The notes under the pieces are model-generated. The model was not told the DNA's origin, ran no database searches, and was given only the letters and a program-made list of their open reading frames with translations. Shown piece by piece: positions 53,978 to 62,900 of a DNA stretch of 64,000 nucleotides. The stretch is taken from positions 1 through 64,000 of the forward strand of contig JAADDW010000015.1 of NCBI GenBank assembly GCA_013153715.1, given 5' to 3'. Positions within the stretch are counted from its first letter, which is position 1, and each line of letters starts with the position of its first letter. The translations under genes were made by a program, and so were the position numbers. This stretch comes from Campylobacterota bacterium (GTDB lineage: Bacteria > Campylobacterota > Campylobacteria > Campylobacterales > Nitratiruptoraceae).

Positions 53978-55192
53978 ATGTTTGATGAGATTCGGTTCAA
54001 TAAGATAGAGCGGCTACCGGAGTATGTTTTCGCCCAGGTCAATGAGTTGAAGATGGCCGCCCGGCGGGCCGGCGAAGATGTCATCGATTTCAGCATGGGA
54101 AATCCCGATGGCCCCGCTCCCAAACATGTGATAGAGAAGTTGATAGAGGCGGCCCAGAAGCCCAAGAACCACGGATACAGTGCCAGCAAGGGGATCTACA
54201 AACTCCGCCTCGCCATCTGTAACTGGTATGAGCGGCGGTACGGAGTGGCCCTCGATCCAGAGAGAGAGGCGGTGGCGACCATGGGGAGCAAGGAGGGGTA
54301 TGTCCATTTGGTCCAGGCGATAACCAATCCGGGCGATGTGGCTGTCGTTCCAGACCCTACCTACCCTATCCACTCCTACGCCTTCATTTTGGCAGGGGGG
54401 AGCGTCCACAAGACGGAGCTCAAGTTCAATGAACGGTATGAGGTTGACGAGGACCAGTTCTTCAGGGATCTCCATCAGGCCCTTAACGACACCTTCCCCC
54501 GTCCCAAATATTTGGTCGTCAACTTCCCCCACAACCCTTCGACTGCCACAGTGACCCCCGAATTCTATAGGGAGTTGGTGGCCATGGCGAGGCGGGAGAG
54601 GTTCTACATCATCAGCGATATAGCCTATGCCGATCTCACCTTTGACGGTTACAGGACCCCTTCCATTCTGGAGGTGGACGGGGCCAAAGATGTAGCTGTC
54701 GAGAGCTTCACCCTCTCCAAAAGCTACAACATGGCCGGATGGCGGGTCGGCTTTGTCGTCGGCAATGAGCGGTTGGTGGGGGCTCTCCAGAAGATGAAGA
54801 GCTGGATCGACTACGGCATGTTCACCCCTATTCAGGTGGCGGCCACCGTGGCCCTCAACGGCCCCCAAGAGTGTGTGGAGGAGATCAGGAAGACCTACGA
54901 GAAGAGGCGGGATGTCCTCATTGAGGCCTTCGGAAGGGCCGGGTGGAAGATTGAGAAACCCCGGGCCACAATGTTTGTCTGGGCCAAGGTTCCAGAGCCC
55001 TTCAGAGAGGGGGGGAGCCTGGAGTTCTCCAAGAAGTTGCTGACGGAGGCTAAGGTGGCTGTGAGTCCCGGTGTCGGCTTCGGAGATGGGGGAGTTGACT
55101 ATGTTCGGATCGCCCTCATCGAAAATGAGAAGAGGATCCGCCAGGCGGCTCGGAACATTAAACGCTTCTTCAGAGCGTACAAAGGCGAGTGA
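53978..55192 (+). CDS. Class I aminotransferase (alanine/diaminopimelate-type)
   Basis: 404 residues. [72 protein letters not shown] with the PLP Lys, and [14 protein letters not shown] are class I motifs; resembles AlaC-like and LL-diaminopimelate aminotransferases. Ahead of hom, so it may supply an amino-acid precursor. Substrate not proven. Confidence 0.8.
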   Translation: MFDEIRFNKIERLPEYVFAQVNELKMAARRAGEDVIDFSMGNPDGPAPKHVIEKLIEAAQKPKNHGYSASKGIYKLRLAICNWYERRYGVALDPEREAVATMGSKEGYVHLVQAITNPGDVAVVPDPTYPIHSYAFILAGGSVHKTELKFNERYEVDEDQFFRDLHQALNDTFPRPKYLVVNFPHNPSTATVTPEFYRELVAMARRERFYIISDIAYADLTFDGYRTPSILEVDGAKDVAVESFTLSKSYNMAGWRVGFVVGNERLVGALQKMKSWIDYGMFTPIQVAATVALNGPQECVEEIRKTYEKRRDVLIEAFGRAGWKIEKPRATMFVWAKVPEPFREGGSLEFSKKLLTEAKVAVSPGVGFGDGGVDYVRIALIENEKRIRQAARNIKRFFRAYKGE

Positions 55193-56460
55193 TGGTCAGA
55201 GTCGGAATTATCGGTGTGGGAACTGTCGGGAGGAGTGTAGTCCATATTCTGAAGCGGAATAAGGAGATCATCTCTGCCCGGGCAGGAAAGGAGATCCAGG
55301 TTGTCAAGGGGGTAGTCCGTTCCCTCGACAGGGATCGGGGGGTCGATATTCCCCTGACTACAGATCCCTATGAAGTGACCGACGATCCCAGAATCGATAT
55401 TGTGGTGGAGCTGATGGGAGGGGTCGAAGAGCCCTATCGGATTGTGAAGAGGGCCTTGGAGAATGGGAAGGCTGTGGTGACAGCCAACAAAGCCCTCCTG
55501 GCCTACCACCGCTACGAGTTGAGCGATCTGGCGGGGGATCTCCCCTTTGAATTTGAAGCCAGTGTCGCCGGAGGGATCCCCATTATCAAGGCTCTCAGGG
55601 ACGGGTTGAGTGCCAACCACATTGAGGCCCTCCGGGGAATTATGAATGGGACCTGTAACTACATTCTGACCAAGATGGCCCAGGAGGGGAGCGATTTTGA
55701 GAGCGCCCTTGGGGAGGCCCAGAGATTGGGGTATGCCGAAGCCGACCCTACCTTCGATGTAGATGGTTTCGATGCGGCCCATAAGCTTCTGATCCTCGCC
55801 TCCATAGCCTATGGGATCGATGTGAAGCCGGAGGATATTCTCATCCAGGGCATTCGGGAGGTGGGGGGAATGGATTTTGAGTTTGCCCGGGAGTTCGGGT
55901 ACGCCATCAAGCTCCTTGCCATCGCCAAGAAGAGGGGGGATCGGGTGGAACTCCGGGTCCATCCGACCCTCATTCCCAAGGATGAGATGATAGCCAAGAT
56001 CGATGGGGTCATGAATGGGATCAGTGTCATTGGAGACGCTGTGGGGGAGACCATCTTCTACGGCCCTGGAGCGGGTGGTGATGCTACTGCCAGCGCCGTC
56101 ATCAGTGATATTGTGGAGATTGCCCGGGGAGGAAAGTGTGCCCCCATGCTGGGTTATAAGCGCCCCTTGGAAGGGGGAGTTACCCTCGCAAATATCGACG
56201 AGATTGAGAGCAAGTACTACCTCCGTATGGTTGTGGAGGATAGGCCGGGGATCCTGGCCCAGATAGCCTCCATCTTCGGAGAGAGCGGGATCTCCATTGA
56301 ATCGATGCTTCAGAAGGGGTGCAGAGAGAGGGAGGGGATGGCCCATCTCCTCTTCTCGACCCACCGATGTTTGGAGAGAGATTTTCAAGAGGCCCTCCGG
56401 GCTCTGGAGGGGCAGTCCTTCGTCAAAGAGAGGCCCGTCATGATCAGGATCGAGGATTGA
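55192..56460 (+). CDS. hom: Homoserine dehydrogenase
   Basis: 422 residues. VRVGIIGVGTVGRSVVHIL is the NAD(P) loop, and VTANKALLA, GIMNGTCNYILTKM and EADPTFDVDGFDAAHK are catalytic motifs. A C-terminal ACT domain (LRMVVEDRPGILAQIASIFG) allows threonine-like feedback. ATG 55192 overlaps the previous stop; a GTG at 55189 is possible. Confidence 0.95.
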   Translation: MVRVGIIGVGTVGRSVVHILKRNKEIISARAGKEIQVVKGVVRSLDRDRGVDIPLTTDPYEVTDDPRIDIVVELMGGVEEPYRIVKRALENGKAVVTANKALLAYHRYELSDLAGDLPFEFEASVAGGIPIIKALRDGLSANHIEALRGIMNGTCNYILTKMAQEGSDFESALGEAQRLGYAEADPTFDVDGFDAAHKLLILASIAYGIDVKPEDILIQGIREVGGMDFEFAREFGYAIKLLAIAKKRGDRVELRVHPTLIPKDEMIAKIDGVMNGISVIGDAVGETIFYGPGAGGDATASAVISDIVEIARGGKCAPMLGYKRPLEGGVTLANIDEIESKYYLRMVVEDRPGILAQIASIFGESGISIESMLQKGCREREGMAHLLFSTHRCLERDFQEALRALEGQSFVKERPVMIRIED

Positions 56461-56463
56461 TCT

Positions 56464-58521
56464 TTGGGAGAGTTTCGGGAGATAGAGAGCCTCTGCACCT
56501 ACTGCGGCGTCGGGTGTGAGATTGTAGCCCATGTGGAGAATGGGGAGATAGAGAAGATCTCCACCAGAGAAGAGGGAAGGGTGAGCCGGGGGAGGCTCTG
56601 TATCAAGGGGAAGTATGGCTACCACTTTCTCTCTAGCCCCAATAGACTCCGGGGAGCTCTGGTCAGATCCTCCTTTGTCCATCAGAACCCTCAACTCTTC
56701 AGGGATATAGAGCTGAAGCCTGCCCAAGGGGAGTTTTTCTCCCTCTCCTATGGAGATGGGTATCGGGTGGTGGCCCGGAAGCTCTCCCAGATCATCGGAG
56801 AGTCGGGTCCCCAGGCAGTAGCCTGCATCGGAGGGGCCCGGACCAGTTGTGAGAGTAGCTACCTCTTCCAGAAGTTCGCCCGTCAGGTCATCGGAACCCC
56901 CCATCTGGACAACTGTGCCCGTATCTGCCACTCTCCCAGTCTCAAGGGGCTCCGGACGACGATTGGAGAGGGGGCCGCTACCAACCCCTTCGATGATCTC
57001 TATGGGAGTGAACATATTCTCGTTGTCGGTTCTAACACAACGGAGGCCCATCCCATTGTGGCCAATCGGATTATGGAGGCTGTCGGGAGGGGGGCAAAGT
57101 TGACGGTCATCGATATACGGGAGATCCCCCTCTCCAAATTTGCCTCCAACCAGTTGACCATTCCCCCCGAAACCAATTTGATGGTCCTCAATATGGTGGC
57201 TCGGACCATTGTGGAGAAGGGGTGGGAGAAGAGGGAGTTCATAGAGGAGCGCTGTCGGGGATTTGAGGAGTATAGGGAGGCCCTCCTGGCCGATCCTCTG
57301 GCCGATAGGGAGCTCTTCTCCCATATTCGGGGGTATCGGGAGCTTCCGGAGAAGATTGAGATCCTCGCCTCCGATCTGGCCCATAGGAGGAGTCTGATTC
57401 TCTGGGGGTTGGGGGTGACGGAACAGAGAGATGGCAGTTTTGCCGTCATGGCCCTCAGCCACCTAGCCCTTCTGACAGGGAATATAGGGAAACGGGGGGC
57501 GGGACTCATACCCCTCAGGGGCCAAAACAATGTTCAGGGGGCTTGCGATATGGGAATGCTCCCCTACTTCCTTCCAGACTACAGGGAGCCTGAGGTAGAG
57601 GGATTGATGACCCCCGATATTATCGATGGAATTGGAGAGGGGAGGATACGGGCCCTCTTCAACATGGGGGAGGATCTTGCCCATGTCCATCCCAACCAGA
57701 ATAAGGTGAGGCGGTTCCTCAAAAAGTTGGATCTTTTGGTGGTCCAGGAGGTAATGTTCAGTGAGGTCACCAAGTATGCCCACCTCCTCTTCGGGGTGAA
57801 GAGCGGCTATGAGAAGGAGGGGGTCTATATCAATGCCGAGCGGCGGCTCCACCTCTCCCAGCCCCTGGTTCCGTCGGACCTTCCCGACGATTGGGAGGTG
57901 ATTCAAGGGATCGGCCGCCACTTCGATAGGGAGTTCCGCTACGGCAGTTCCCAAGAGATTTGGGATGAGGTGAGGAGAGTTGCCCCCTCCCGTTTCAGGG
58001 GGGCCAGCTACCAACTCTTGGCCGAAAAGCGGCTGGAGGGGCTCCAGTGGCCTATTGGGGAGAAGGGGGATACCCCGATCCTCCATGTCGGAAGATTTCG
58101 GACCGAAGATGGTTTTGCCTCCTTCCACTACCACCCCTACCAGATGCGGGGTATGGTGAAGGAGCTCCTCGCCCATAGAGATCCCCATTTCTATCTGGTG
58201 ACGGGGCGGGCTATGGCCCACTACAACAATGGAGCTCAGACAGGGGCGAGTCCCCAGTTGGCCAAGCGGCACAGGGAGGATATTCTGCTGGTGAGCGAGA
58301 GAGATCGGGAGTTCTTCGAGGGGAGGGATCGGGTTGTCCTGGAGAGTCGGTATGGACGGAGTGGCCCCCTTCCCATCAGATATACCCGAACCTTAAAGCG
58401 GGGGGTTCTCTACACCACATTTCACCACATGAGGAGCCATATTAACTCCCTCTTTGGAGATGATCACGACCTGCTGGTGAAGACAGCCGCCTTCAAATCT
58501 ATTAAAGTGAAGATCCTGTGA
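56464..58521 (+). CDS. Stand-alone formate dehydrogenase catalytic subunit (Mo/W-bis-PGD)
   Basis: 685 residues from TTG 56464. One N-terminal 4Fe-4S site (CTYCGVGC, Cys11/14/18, and Cys46 in RLCIKG). The catalytic position is Cys155-His156 (NCARICHSPSLKG), Cys in place of Sec. RGQNNVQGACDMGMLP is a formate-dehydrogenase signature. C-terminal domain: TGRAMAHYNNGAQT and HMRSHINSLFGDDHD. No Tat signal, so it is cytoplasmic. No beta subunit is adjacent. Formate oxidation or CO2 reduction is inferred; nitrate reductase of the NasA type is less likely. Confidence 0.82.
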   Translation: MGEFREIESLCTYCGVGCEIVAHVENGEIEKISTREEGRVSRGRLCIKGKYGYHFLSSPNRLRGALVRSSFVHQNPQLFRDIELKPAQGEFFSLSYGDGYRVVARKLSQIIGESGPQAVACIGGARTSCESSYLFQKFARQVIGTPHLDNCARICHSPSLKGLRTTIGEGAATNPFDDLYGSEHILVVGSNTTEAHPIVANRIMEAVGRGAKLTVIDIREIPLSKFASNQLTIPPETNLMVLNMVARTIVEKGWEKREFIEERCRGFEEYREALLADPLADRELFSHIRGYRELPEKIEILASDLAHRRSLILWGLGVTEQRDGSFAVMALSHLALLTGNIGKRGAGLIPLRGQNNVQGACDMGMLPYFLPDYREPEVEGLMTPDIIDGIGEGRIRALFNMGEDLAHVHPNQNKVRRFLKKLDLLVVQEVMFSEVTKYAHLLFGVKSGYEKEGVYINAERRLHLSQPLVPSDLPDDWEVIQGIGRHFDREFRYGSSQEIWDEVRRVAPSRFRGASYQLLAEKRLEGLQWPIGEKGDTPILHVGRFRTEDGFASFHYHPYQMRGMVKELLAHRDPHFYLVTGRAMAHYNNGAQTGASPQLAKRHREDILLVSERDREFFEGRDRVVLESRYGRSGPLPIRYTRTLKRGVLYTTFHHMRSHINSLFGDDHDLLVKTAAFKSIKVKIL

Positions 58522-58847
58522 GCAGGGAGATCGGGAGAGTTGGGGAGGAGAGGGCGGTGGCCTATCTCGCCGATCGGGGATTTGAGATTGTGGAGACCAA
58601 CTTTACCTCCCGCTACGGGGAGATCGACATTGTAGCCAGGAGAGGTGGGGTCCTCCACTTTATCGAGGTCAAATTTTCCCAATCTTCCGACGATCCCCAC
58701 TGGTGGATTACCGAGAAGAAATTGAAACGGCTCTCCAGGACTGTAGAGTACTACCTCCATCGGAGAGGTGTGGAGCTCCCCTATCAGCTGGACGCCCTCA
58801 CCATCTGGGGAGATGAGATCGATTTCATAGAGAATATCTCCCTCTGA
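58518..58847 (+). CDS. yraN: YraN/UPF0102 nuclease-like protein
   Basis: 109 residues. GRVGEERAVAYLADRGFEIVETNF, RYGEIDIVARRGGVLHFIEVKF and WITEKKLKRLSRTVEYYL match the UPF0102 family, whose E-x(n)-D-I-V...E-x-K motif is of restriction-endonuclease type. The GTG start overlaps the formate dehydrogenase stop. Confidence 0.85.
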   Translation: MSREIGRVGEERAVAYLADRGFEIVETNFTSRYGEIDIVARRGGVLHFIEVKFSQSSDDPHWWITEKKLKRLSRTVEYYLHRRGVELPYQLDALTIWGDEIDFIENISL

Positions 58848-58982
58848 AGGGCTTTCTCATGGGGATAGATGGCGGAGAGGAGGGGCTCTTCTGGGGCCTA
58901 TCTGGAGAGAGATCATATCTTTTGAGTCCCATTTTATCACCTTGAGTTTGAGTCCCTTCATTGCCCATTAAGAAAAATGGAG

Positions 58983-58988
58983 TATAAT
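58983..58988 (+). promoter_or_regulatory. -10 box (TATAAT) ahead of the tandem repeats
   Basis: TATAAT in GGAGTATAATTTCACCG. Transcription from it would run through both structured repeats toward trxA. Confidence 0.4.
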
Positions 58989-59183
58989 TTCACCGAGAAA
59001 TCGCCCGAGCCCCTATCTGGAGATATGGGAGAGAGGGCGATCGGACGGGGGAGTCTTCTCCCGTGGAAATATCAGGTTTGGGCGACAACCTTTGGCAGAG
59101 AGGGAGATTGAAGACCTTCAGGAGAGGGTATCTCCACTGTGAAGCCAGAACCCCTCGGTTACCGATGGGGAGTTCGCCAACCA
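58986..59183 (+). repeat. Structured repeat unit 1 (IS200/IS605 omega-RNA-end-like)
   Basis: Begins AATTTCACCGAGAA, has a left hairpin (CCCCTATCTGGAGATATGGG), CAACCTTTGGCAGAG (59086-59100), GAAGCCAGAA (59141-59150), CCCC-loop-GGGG and AGTTCGCCAACC. Unit 2 repeats all of these in order, so the 198-base unit is a duplication. The gap 58848-59412 contains no gene. Confidence 0.6.
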
Positions 59184-59374
59184 AATTTCGCCGAGAATCC
59201 CTTGGTTTCGATCCTGGGGATATGGCGTGAGAGGGTTGGGGCATCAACCTTTGGCAGAGATGGTATAGGAGTTGGCCGGCCATCGGTCCCGGTCATCTTG
59301 TCGATGCCGCCTTGACAGGCACCATCGTTGAAGCCAGAATCCCCTACCCCAGATCTGGGGAGTATGCCAATCCC
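59184..59374 (+). repeat. Structured repeat unit 2 (IS200/IS605 omega-RNA-end-like)
   Basis: Begins AATTTCGCCGAGAA, then CAACCTTTGGCAGAG at 59245-59259 (15 of 15 identical with unit 1), GAAGCCAGAA at 59330-59339, CCCCTACCCCAGATCTGGGG and AGTATGCCAATCCC. The two units differ most in the centre, where unit 2 has about 30 more bases. Ends just before the trxA leader. Confidence 0.6.
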
Positions 59375-59412
59375 TAAAAAAATCCCTAAAATCTTGAAGG
59401 AAGGAGAGCAGA

Positions 59413-59736
59413 ATGGGCAAGTATGTAGAACTCTCAAAAGGGAATTTTGACGAGGTTATCAAGAATAACAAGGTGGTGATGGTTGACTTCTGGGCCCCCT
59501 GGTGTGGACCGTGCCGCATGATCGCTCCCATTATCGACGAGCTAGCCGATGAGTATGAGGGGAAGGCGGTCATAGCCAAGGTCAATACAGACGAGGAGCA
59601 GGATATAGCCATTCAGTACGGTATCCGCTCTATTCCGACAATTCTCTTCTTCAAAGATGGAGAGTTGGTGGATCAGATGATCGGTGCCGCCAGCAAAGAT
59701 GTTTTTAAACAGAAGCTGGACGCACTCCTCTCATAA
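59413..59736 (+). CDS. trxA: Thioredoxin
   Basis: 107 residues. VVMVDFWAPWCGPCRMIAPI is the WCGPC active site (Cys31, Cys34); GIRSIPTILFF contains the cis-Pro. Reduces ribonucleotide reductase, ArsC-type arsenate reductase and others. RBS GAAGGAAGG. Ends with a strong terminator. Confidence 0.97.
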   Translation: MGKYVELSKGNFDEVIKNNKVVMVDFWAPWCGPCRMIAPIIDELADEYEGKAVIAKVNTDEEQDIAIQYGIRSIPTILFFKDGELVDQMIGAASKDVFKQKLDALLS

Positions 59737-59739
59737 ATT

Positions 59740-59757
59740 GGCGGGGATCTCCCCGCC
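59740..59757 (+). terminator. Intrinsic terminator of trxA
   Basis: GGCGGGG, loop ATCT, CCCCGCC (59740-59757), followed by CTTTAT. The clearest intrinsic terminator of the window. It separates trxA from trxB. Confidence 0.7.
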
Positions 59758-59825
59758 CTTTATCCTCCTGAAAGCCTCTTTATACTATCATCTTCTGAAG
59801 AATCCAAAATCTCCAAAGGACTTCC

Positions 59826-60776
59826 ATGGTCGATCTCATAATCATTGGCGGCGGACCGGCCGGTCTGACAGCTGGGCTCTATGCAACCCGAGGCGGTCTC
59901 AAAGATGTAATCATGTTTGAGAAGGGGATGCCCGGAGGGGCCATCACCCAGTCCAGTGAGGTAGAGAACTACCCTGGCTACTGTGAACCTGTGACCGGAA
60001 TGGAGCTCATGGAGTGCTGGCCCAAGCAGGCCATGAGGTTTGGGCTCCGCCATGAGATGAAGGAGGTGAGTCGGGTTGTGAGGGAGTGTGACGGAACCTT
60101 CACAATCCAGCTTGCCGACGGCTCCCAGGAGCGGGGAAAGGCGGTTATCGTCGCCACGGGGACAACTCCCAAGAAGGCCGGCTTCGAGGGGGAGGAGGAG
60201 TTTTTCGGACGGGGTGTCAGCACCTGTGCCACATGTGACGGCTTCTTCTACAAGGATCAGGAGGTGGCGGTCCTCGGAGGGGGGGATACAGCTCTCGAAG
60301 AGGCCCTCTATCTGGCCAAGATAGCCTCCAAGGTCTATCTGATCCATAGGAGGGAGAGTTTTAGGGCGGCTCCCAGCACAGTGGAACGGGTCAAGAAGAA
60401 CCCCAAGATAGAGCTGATCCTCAACGCCACTGTGAAGCGGGCCTATGGCGACGAGATGGGGCTCCAGGGAGTTATCATCGAGCAGGAGGGGAGAGAGATC
60501 GACCTCAAAGTTCCGGGGCTCTTCGTCTTCGTTGGGAGCATAGTCAATACCCAGGTCCTCAAGCAGGAGGACGGAGGCTATCTCTGTGAACTCAACGAGA
60601 GGGGGGAGATTGTGGTCGATCTGAAGATGAGGACCTCCGTCCCCGGACTCTACGGCTGTGGAGATGTCCGGGCCGATTCGGCTCGGCAGGTGGTCTGTGC
60701 CGCCGGAGATGGGGCCACCGCCGCAGTCGATGTGATCCACTATATTGAGAAGATAGGAGAATTGAAGCCATGCTGA
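59826..60776 (+). CDS. trxB: Thioredoxin reductase
   Basis: 316 residues. FAD loop IIIGGGPAGLTAGLYATRGG, redox pair CATCDG (Cys134, Cys137), NADPH loop VAVLGGGDTALEEALYLA, GLYGCGDVRADSARQVVCAAGDGATAA. Reduces TrxA. RBS AAAGGA. ATGCTGA overlap with dapB. Confidence 0.95.
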   Translation: MVDLIIIGGGPAGLTAGLYATRGGLKDVIMFEKGMPGGAITQSSEVENYPGYCEPVTGMELMECWPKQAMRFGLRHEMKEVSRVVRECDGTFTIQLADGSQERGKAVIVATGTTPKKAGFEGEEEFFGRGVSTCATCDGFFYKDQEVAVLGGGDTALEEALYLAKIASKVYLIHRRESFRAAPSTVERVKKNPKIELILNATVKRAYGDEMGLQGVIIEQEGREIDLKVPGLFVFVGSIVNTQVLKQEDGGYLCELNERGEIVVDLKMRTSVPGLYGCGDVRADSARQVVCAAGDGATAAVDVIHYIEKIGELKPC

Positions 60777-61534
60777 ATGTCGGTATCTACGGAGGGAGTG
60801 GAAGGGTTGGAACTCTCCTCATCAAAAATCTCCGAGACGATCCCGATGCCCGACCGGCCATTGTCCATGTTCTCCAAGGGATAGAGGTCGATATTCCAGG
60901 GGTGACTATCACCAACGACATCGATACCCTCATTGAGAAGAGCGATGTGATCATCGATTTCACACTCCCAGAGGGGACGGAGGCCCTGGTGGAGAGGCTC
61001 CTCCAGAAACCCAAACCCTTGGTGAGTGGGACGACAGGGCTCAATGGCCACCAACAGAACCTAATGATCGAGCTCTCCAAGGTCGCTCCGGTCCTCTACG
61101 CCACCAACATGAGTCTCGGAATTGCCATTCTCAAGAGGTTGGTGGCCATGACCAGCGAGAAGTTGAGGGATTTCGATATTGAGATTGTGGAGATGCACCA
61201 CCGCCACAAACGGGATGCCCCCAGCGGAACGGCTCTAACCCTGGCTGAGTATGCGGCCCGGGCCCGGGGATTGGATCTCAACAAGGTCCGGGTGAGTGGG
61301 AGAGATGGAAATATCGGGGAGCGGAGGAGAGATGAGATCGGAGTCTTCGCCCTGAGGGGGGGAGATATTGTGGGGCGCCACACCGTCGGATTCTACAACG
61401 ATGGGGAGTTCATAGAGCTCCACCACACCGCCACCAGCAGGGATACCTTTGCCAAAGGGGCCATTCGGGCCGCCAAGTGGGTTGTGGGGCAGGAAGCGGG
61501 ACTCTACAGTATCGATGATTGCTTGGGACTCTGA
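60770..61534 (+). CDS. dapB: 4-hydroxy-tetrahydrodipicolinate reductase
   Basis: 254 residues. VGIYGGSGRVGTLLIKNL (NAD loop), VIIDFTLPEGTEALV, VSGTTGLNGHQQNL, ATNMSLGIAILKRL, EIVEMHHRHKRDAPSGTAL. Acts in the lysine/diaminopimelate route. Ends one base before purF. Confidence 0.95.
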   Translation: MLNVGIYGGSGRVGTLLIKNLRDDPDARPAIVHVLQGIEVDIPGVTITNDIDTLIEKSDVIIDFTLPEGTEALVERLLQKPKPLVSGTTGLNGHQQNLMIELSKVAPVLYATNMSLGIAILKRLVAMTSEKLRDFDIEIVEMHHRHKRDAPSGTALTLAEYAARARGLDLNKVRVSGRDGNIGERRRDEIGVFALRGGDIVGRHTVGFYNDGEFIELHHTATSRDTFAKGAIRAAKWVVGQEAGLYSIDDCLGL

Positions 61535-61535
61535 T

Positions 61536-62894
61536 ATGGTCGAGATGGGTGAAAAGTGCTCCGTCGTCGGGCTCTTCAATGTTCCCGAGGCGGCGAAATT
61601 TGCCTATTTCGGACTCTTCAGCCTCCAACATCGGGGCCAGGAGGCGGCTGGAATTGCCAGCAGTGATGGGGAGAAGATCCACCTCGTCAAAGGGAGGGGG
61701 TTGGTCACCCAGGTCTTCGATGGGGAGAAGTTGGAGCTCCTCACGGGAGATAGTGCTGTTGGCCATACCCGCTACTCCACGGCAGGGGAGGATTCGGTTC
61801 TGGATGCCCAGCCCATCTTCGCCCGTTATGACCTGGGCCAGATCGCCGTGGTCCACAACGGAAATTTGACCAATGCCAAGGAGGTACGGAGGGAGCTGAT
61901 TAGGGAGGGGGCGATCTTCCAAACCTTCATGGATACGGAAAATCTGATCCACCTCATAGCCAGGAGCCAGAAGAGCCAGCTCTACGACAGAATTATTGAA
62001 GCCCTCCACAGAATTGAGGGGGCCTACTCCCTCATCTTCTTGAGTCGGAGAAAGATGTTTGCCGTCCGTGATCCCCATGGCTTCCGTCCCCTCTCCATCG
62101 GAAAGTTGAAGGAGGGGTGGGTCGTTGCCAGCGAGACCTGCGCCTTCGACCTCATCGGTGCCGAGTATGTGAGGGATGTGGTGCCCGGAGAGCTTGTGGT
62201 CTTCGAGAAGGGCAAGGAGCCCCGTTCTATCCAGGTCTTCGAGCCGACCCCCCACAAGTGTGTCTTCGAGTATATCTACTTTGCCAGGCCGGACAGCCTC
62301 ATCTACGGGAAGAGCGTCTATGAGTTGAGGAAGGCCATGGGGAGGGAGCTGGCCAAGGAGTACCCCGTCCAGGCCGATATGGTCGTTCCCGTACCCGATA
62401 GCGGAGTGGCGGCGGCCCTCGGTTATGCGGAGGCCAGTGGAATTCCCTTTGAGATGGGGATCATACGGAACCACTATGTGGGGCGGACATTTATCGAGCC
62501 GACCCAGTCCATCAGGGATCTCAAGGTGAAGATGAAACTCAACCCCATTAAGGAGGTGATCCGGGGGAAGCGGCTCATAGTCATTGACGATAGTATTGTG
62601 CGGGGGACGACCTCCAGGAAGATTGTCGGTATCCTCAAGGAGTTTGGGGCCAAGGAGGTCCATATGCGGATTTCGGCCCCCCCCACCACGGGTCCCTGTT
62701 ATTACGGAGTCGATACTCCGACCAAGGAGGAGCTCATCGCCTCCAAGATGAGTGTGGAGGAGACCAGAAGGTATATTGGAGCCGATACCTTAGCCTATCT
62801 TTCAATTGAGGGACTACTGAGGAGTGTCGGTAACGATCAAAGCTACTGTATGGCATGTTTCGATGGAGATTATCCTGTCGAAAAGAGAGAGTAA
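61536..62894 (+). CDS. purF: Amidophosphoribosyltransferase PurF
   Basis: 452 residues from ATG 61536 (weak RBS; ATG 61545 possible). CSVVGLF follows a short propeptide and is the expected N-terminal Cys nucleophile after self-cleavage. FSLQHRGQEAAGIA, GHTRYSTAGEDS and NGNLTNAKEVRRELI are glutaminase motifs; VIDDSIVRGTTSRKIV is the PRPP site; CMACFDGDYP at the end is an iron-sulfur-type Cys motif. First purine-synthesis step. Confidence 0.96.
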   Translation: MVEMGEKCSVVGLFNVPEAAKFAYFGLFSLQHRGQEAAGIASSDGEKIHLVKGRGLVTQVFDGEKLELLTGDSAVGHTRYSTAGEDSVLDAQPIFARYDLGQIAVVHNGNLTNAKEVRRELIREGAIFQTFMDTENLIHLIARSQKSQLYDRIIEALHRIEGAYSLIFLSRRKMFAVRDPHGFRPLSIGKLKEGWVVASETCAFDLIGAEYVRDVVPGELVVFEKGKEPRSIQVFEPTPHKCVFEYIYFARPDSLIYGKSVYELRKAMGRELAKEYPVQADMVVPVPDSGVAAALGYAEASGIPFEMGIIRNHYVGRTFIEPTQSIRDLKVKMKLNPIKEVIRGKRLIVIDDSIVRGTTSRKIVGILKEFGAKEVHMRISAPPTTGPCYYGVDTPTKEELIASKMSVEETRRYIGADTLAYLSIEGLLRSVGNDQSYCMACFDGDYPVEKRE

Positions 62895-62900
62895 AGGCCT

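Noticed and set aside
55099-57462. A 787-codon minus-strand frame across hom and formate dehydrogenase
   Set aside because: Same cause: codon bias of the plus-strand genes; no domain, no RBS.
58848-59412. A hidden protein gene in the yraN-trxA gap
   Set aside because: Frames such as 59159-59437 (minus) are short and break at the repeats; no codon signal like the neighbours.
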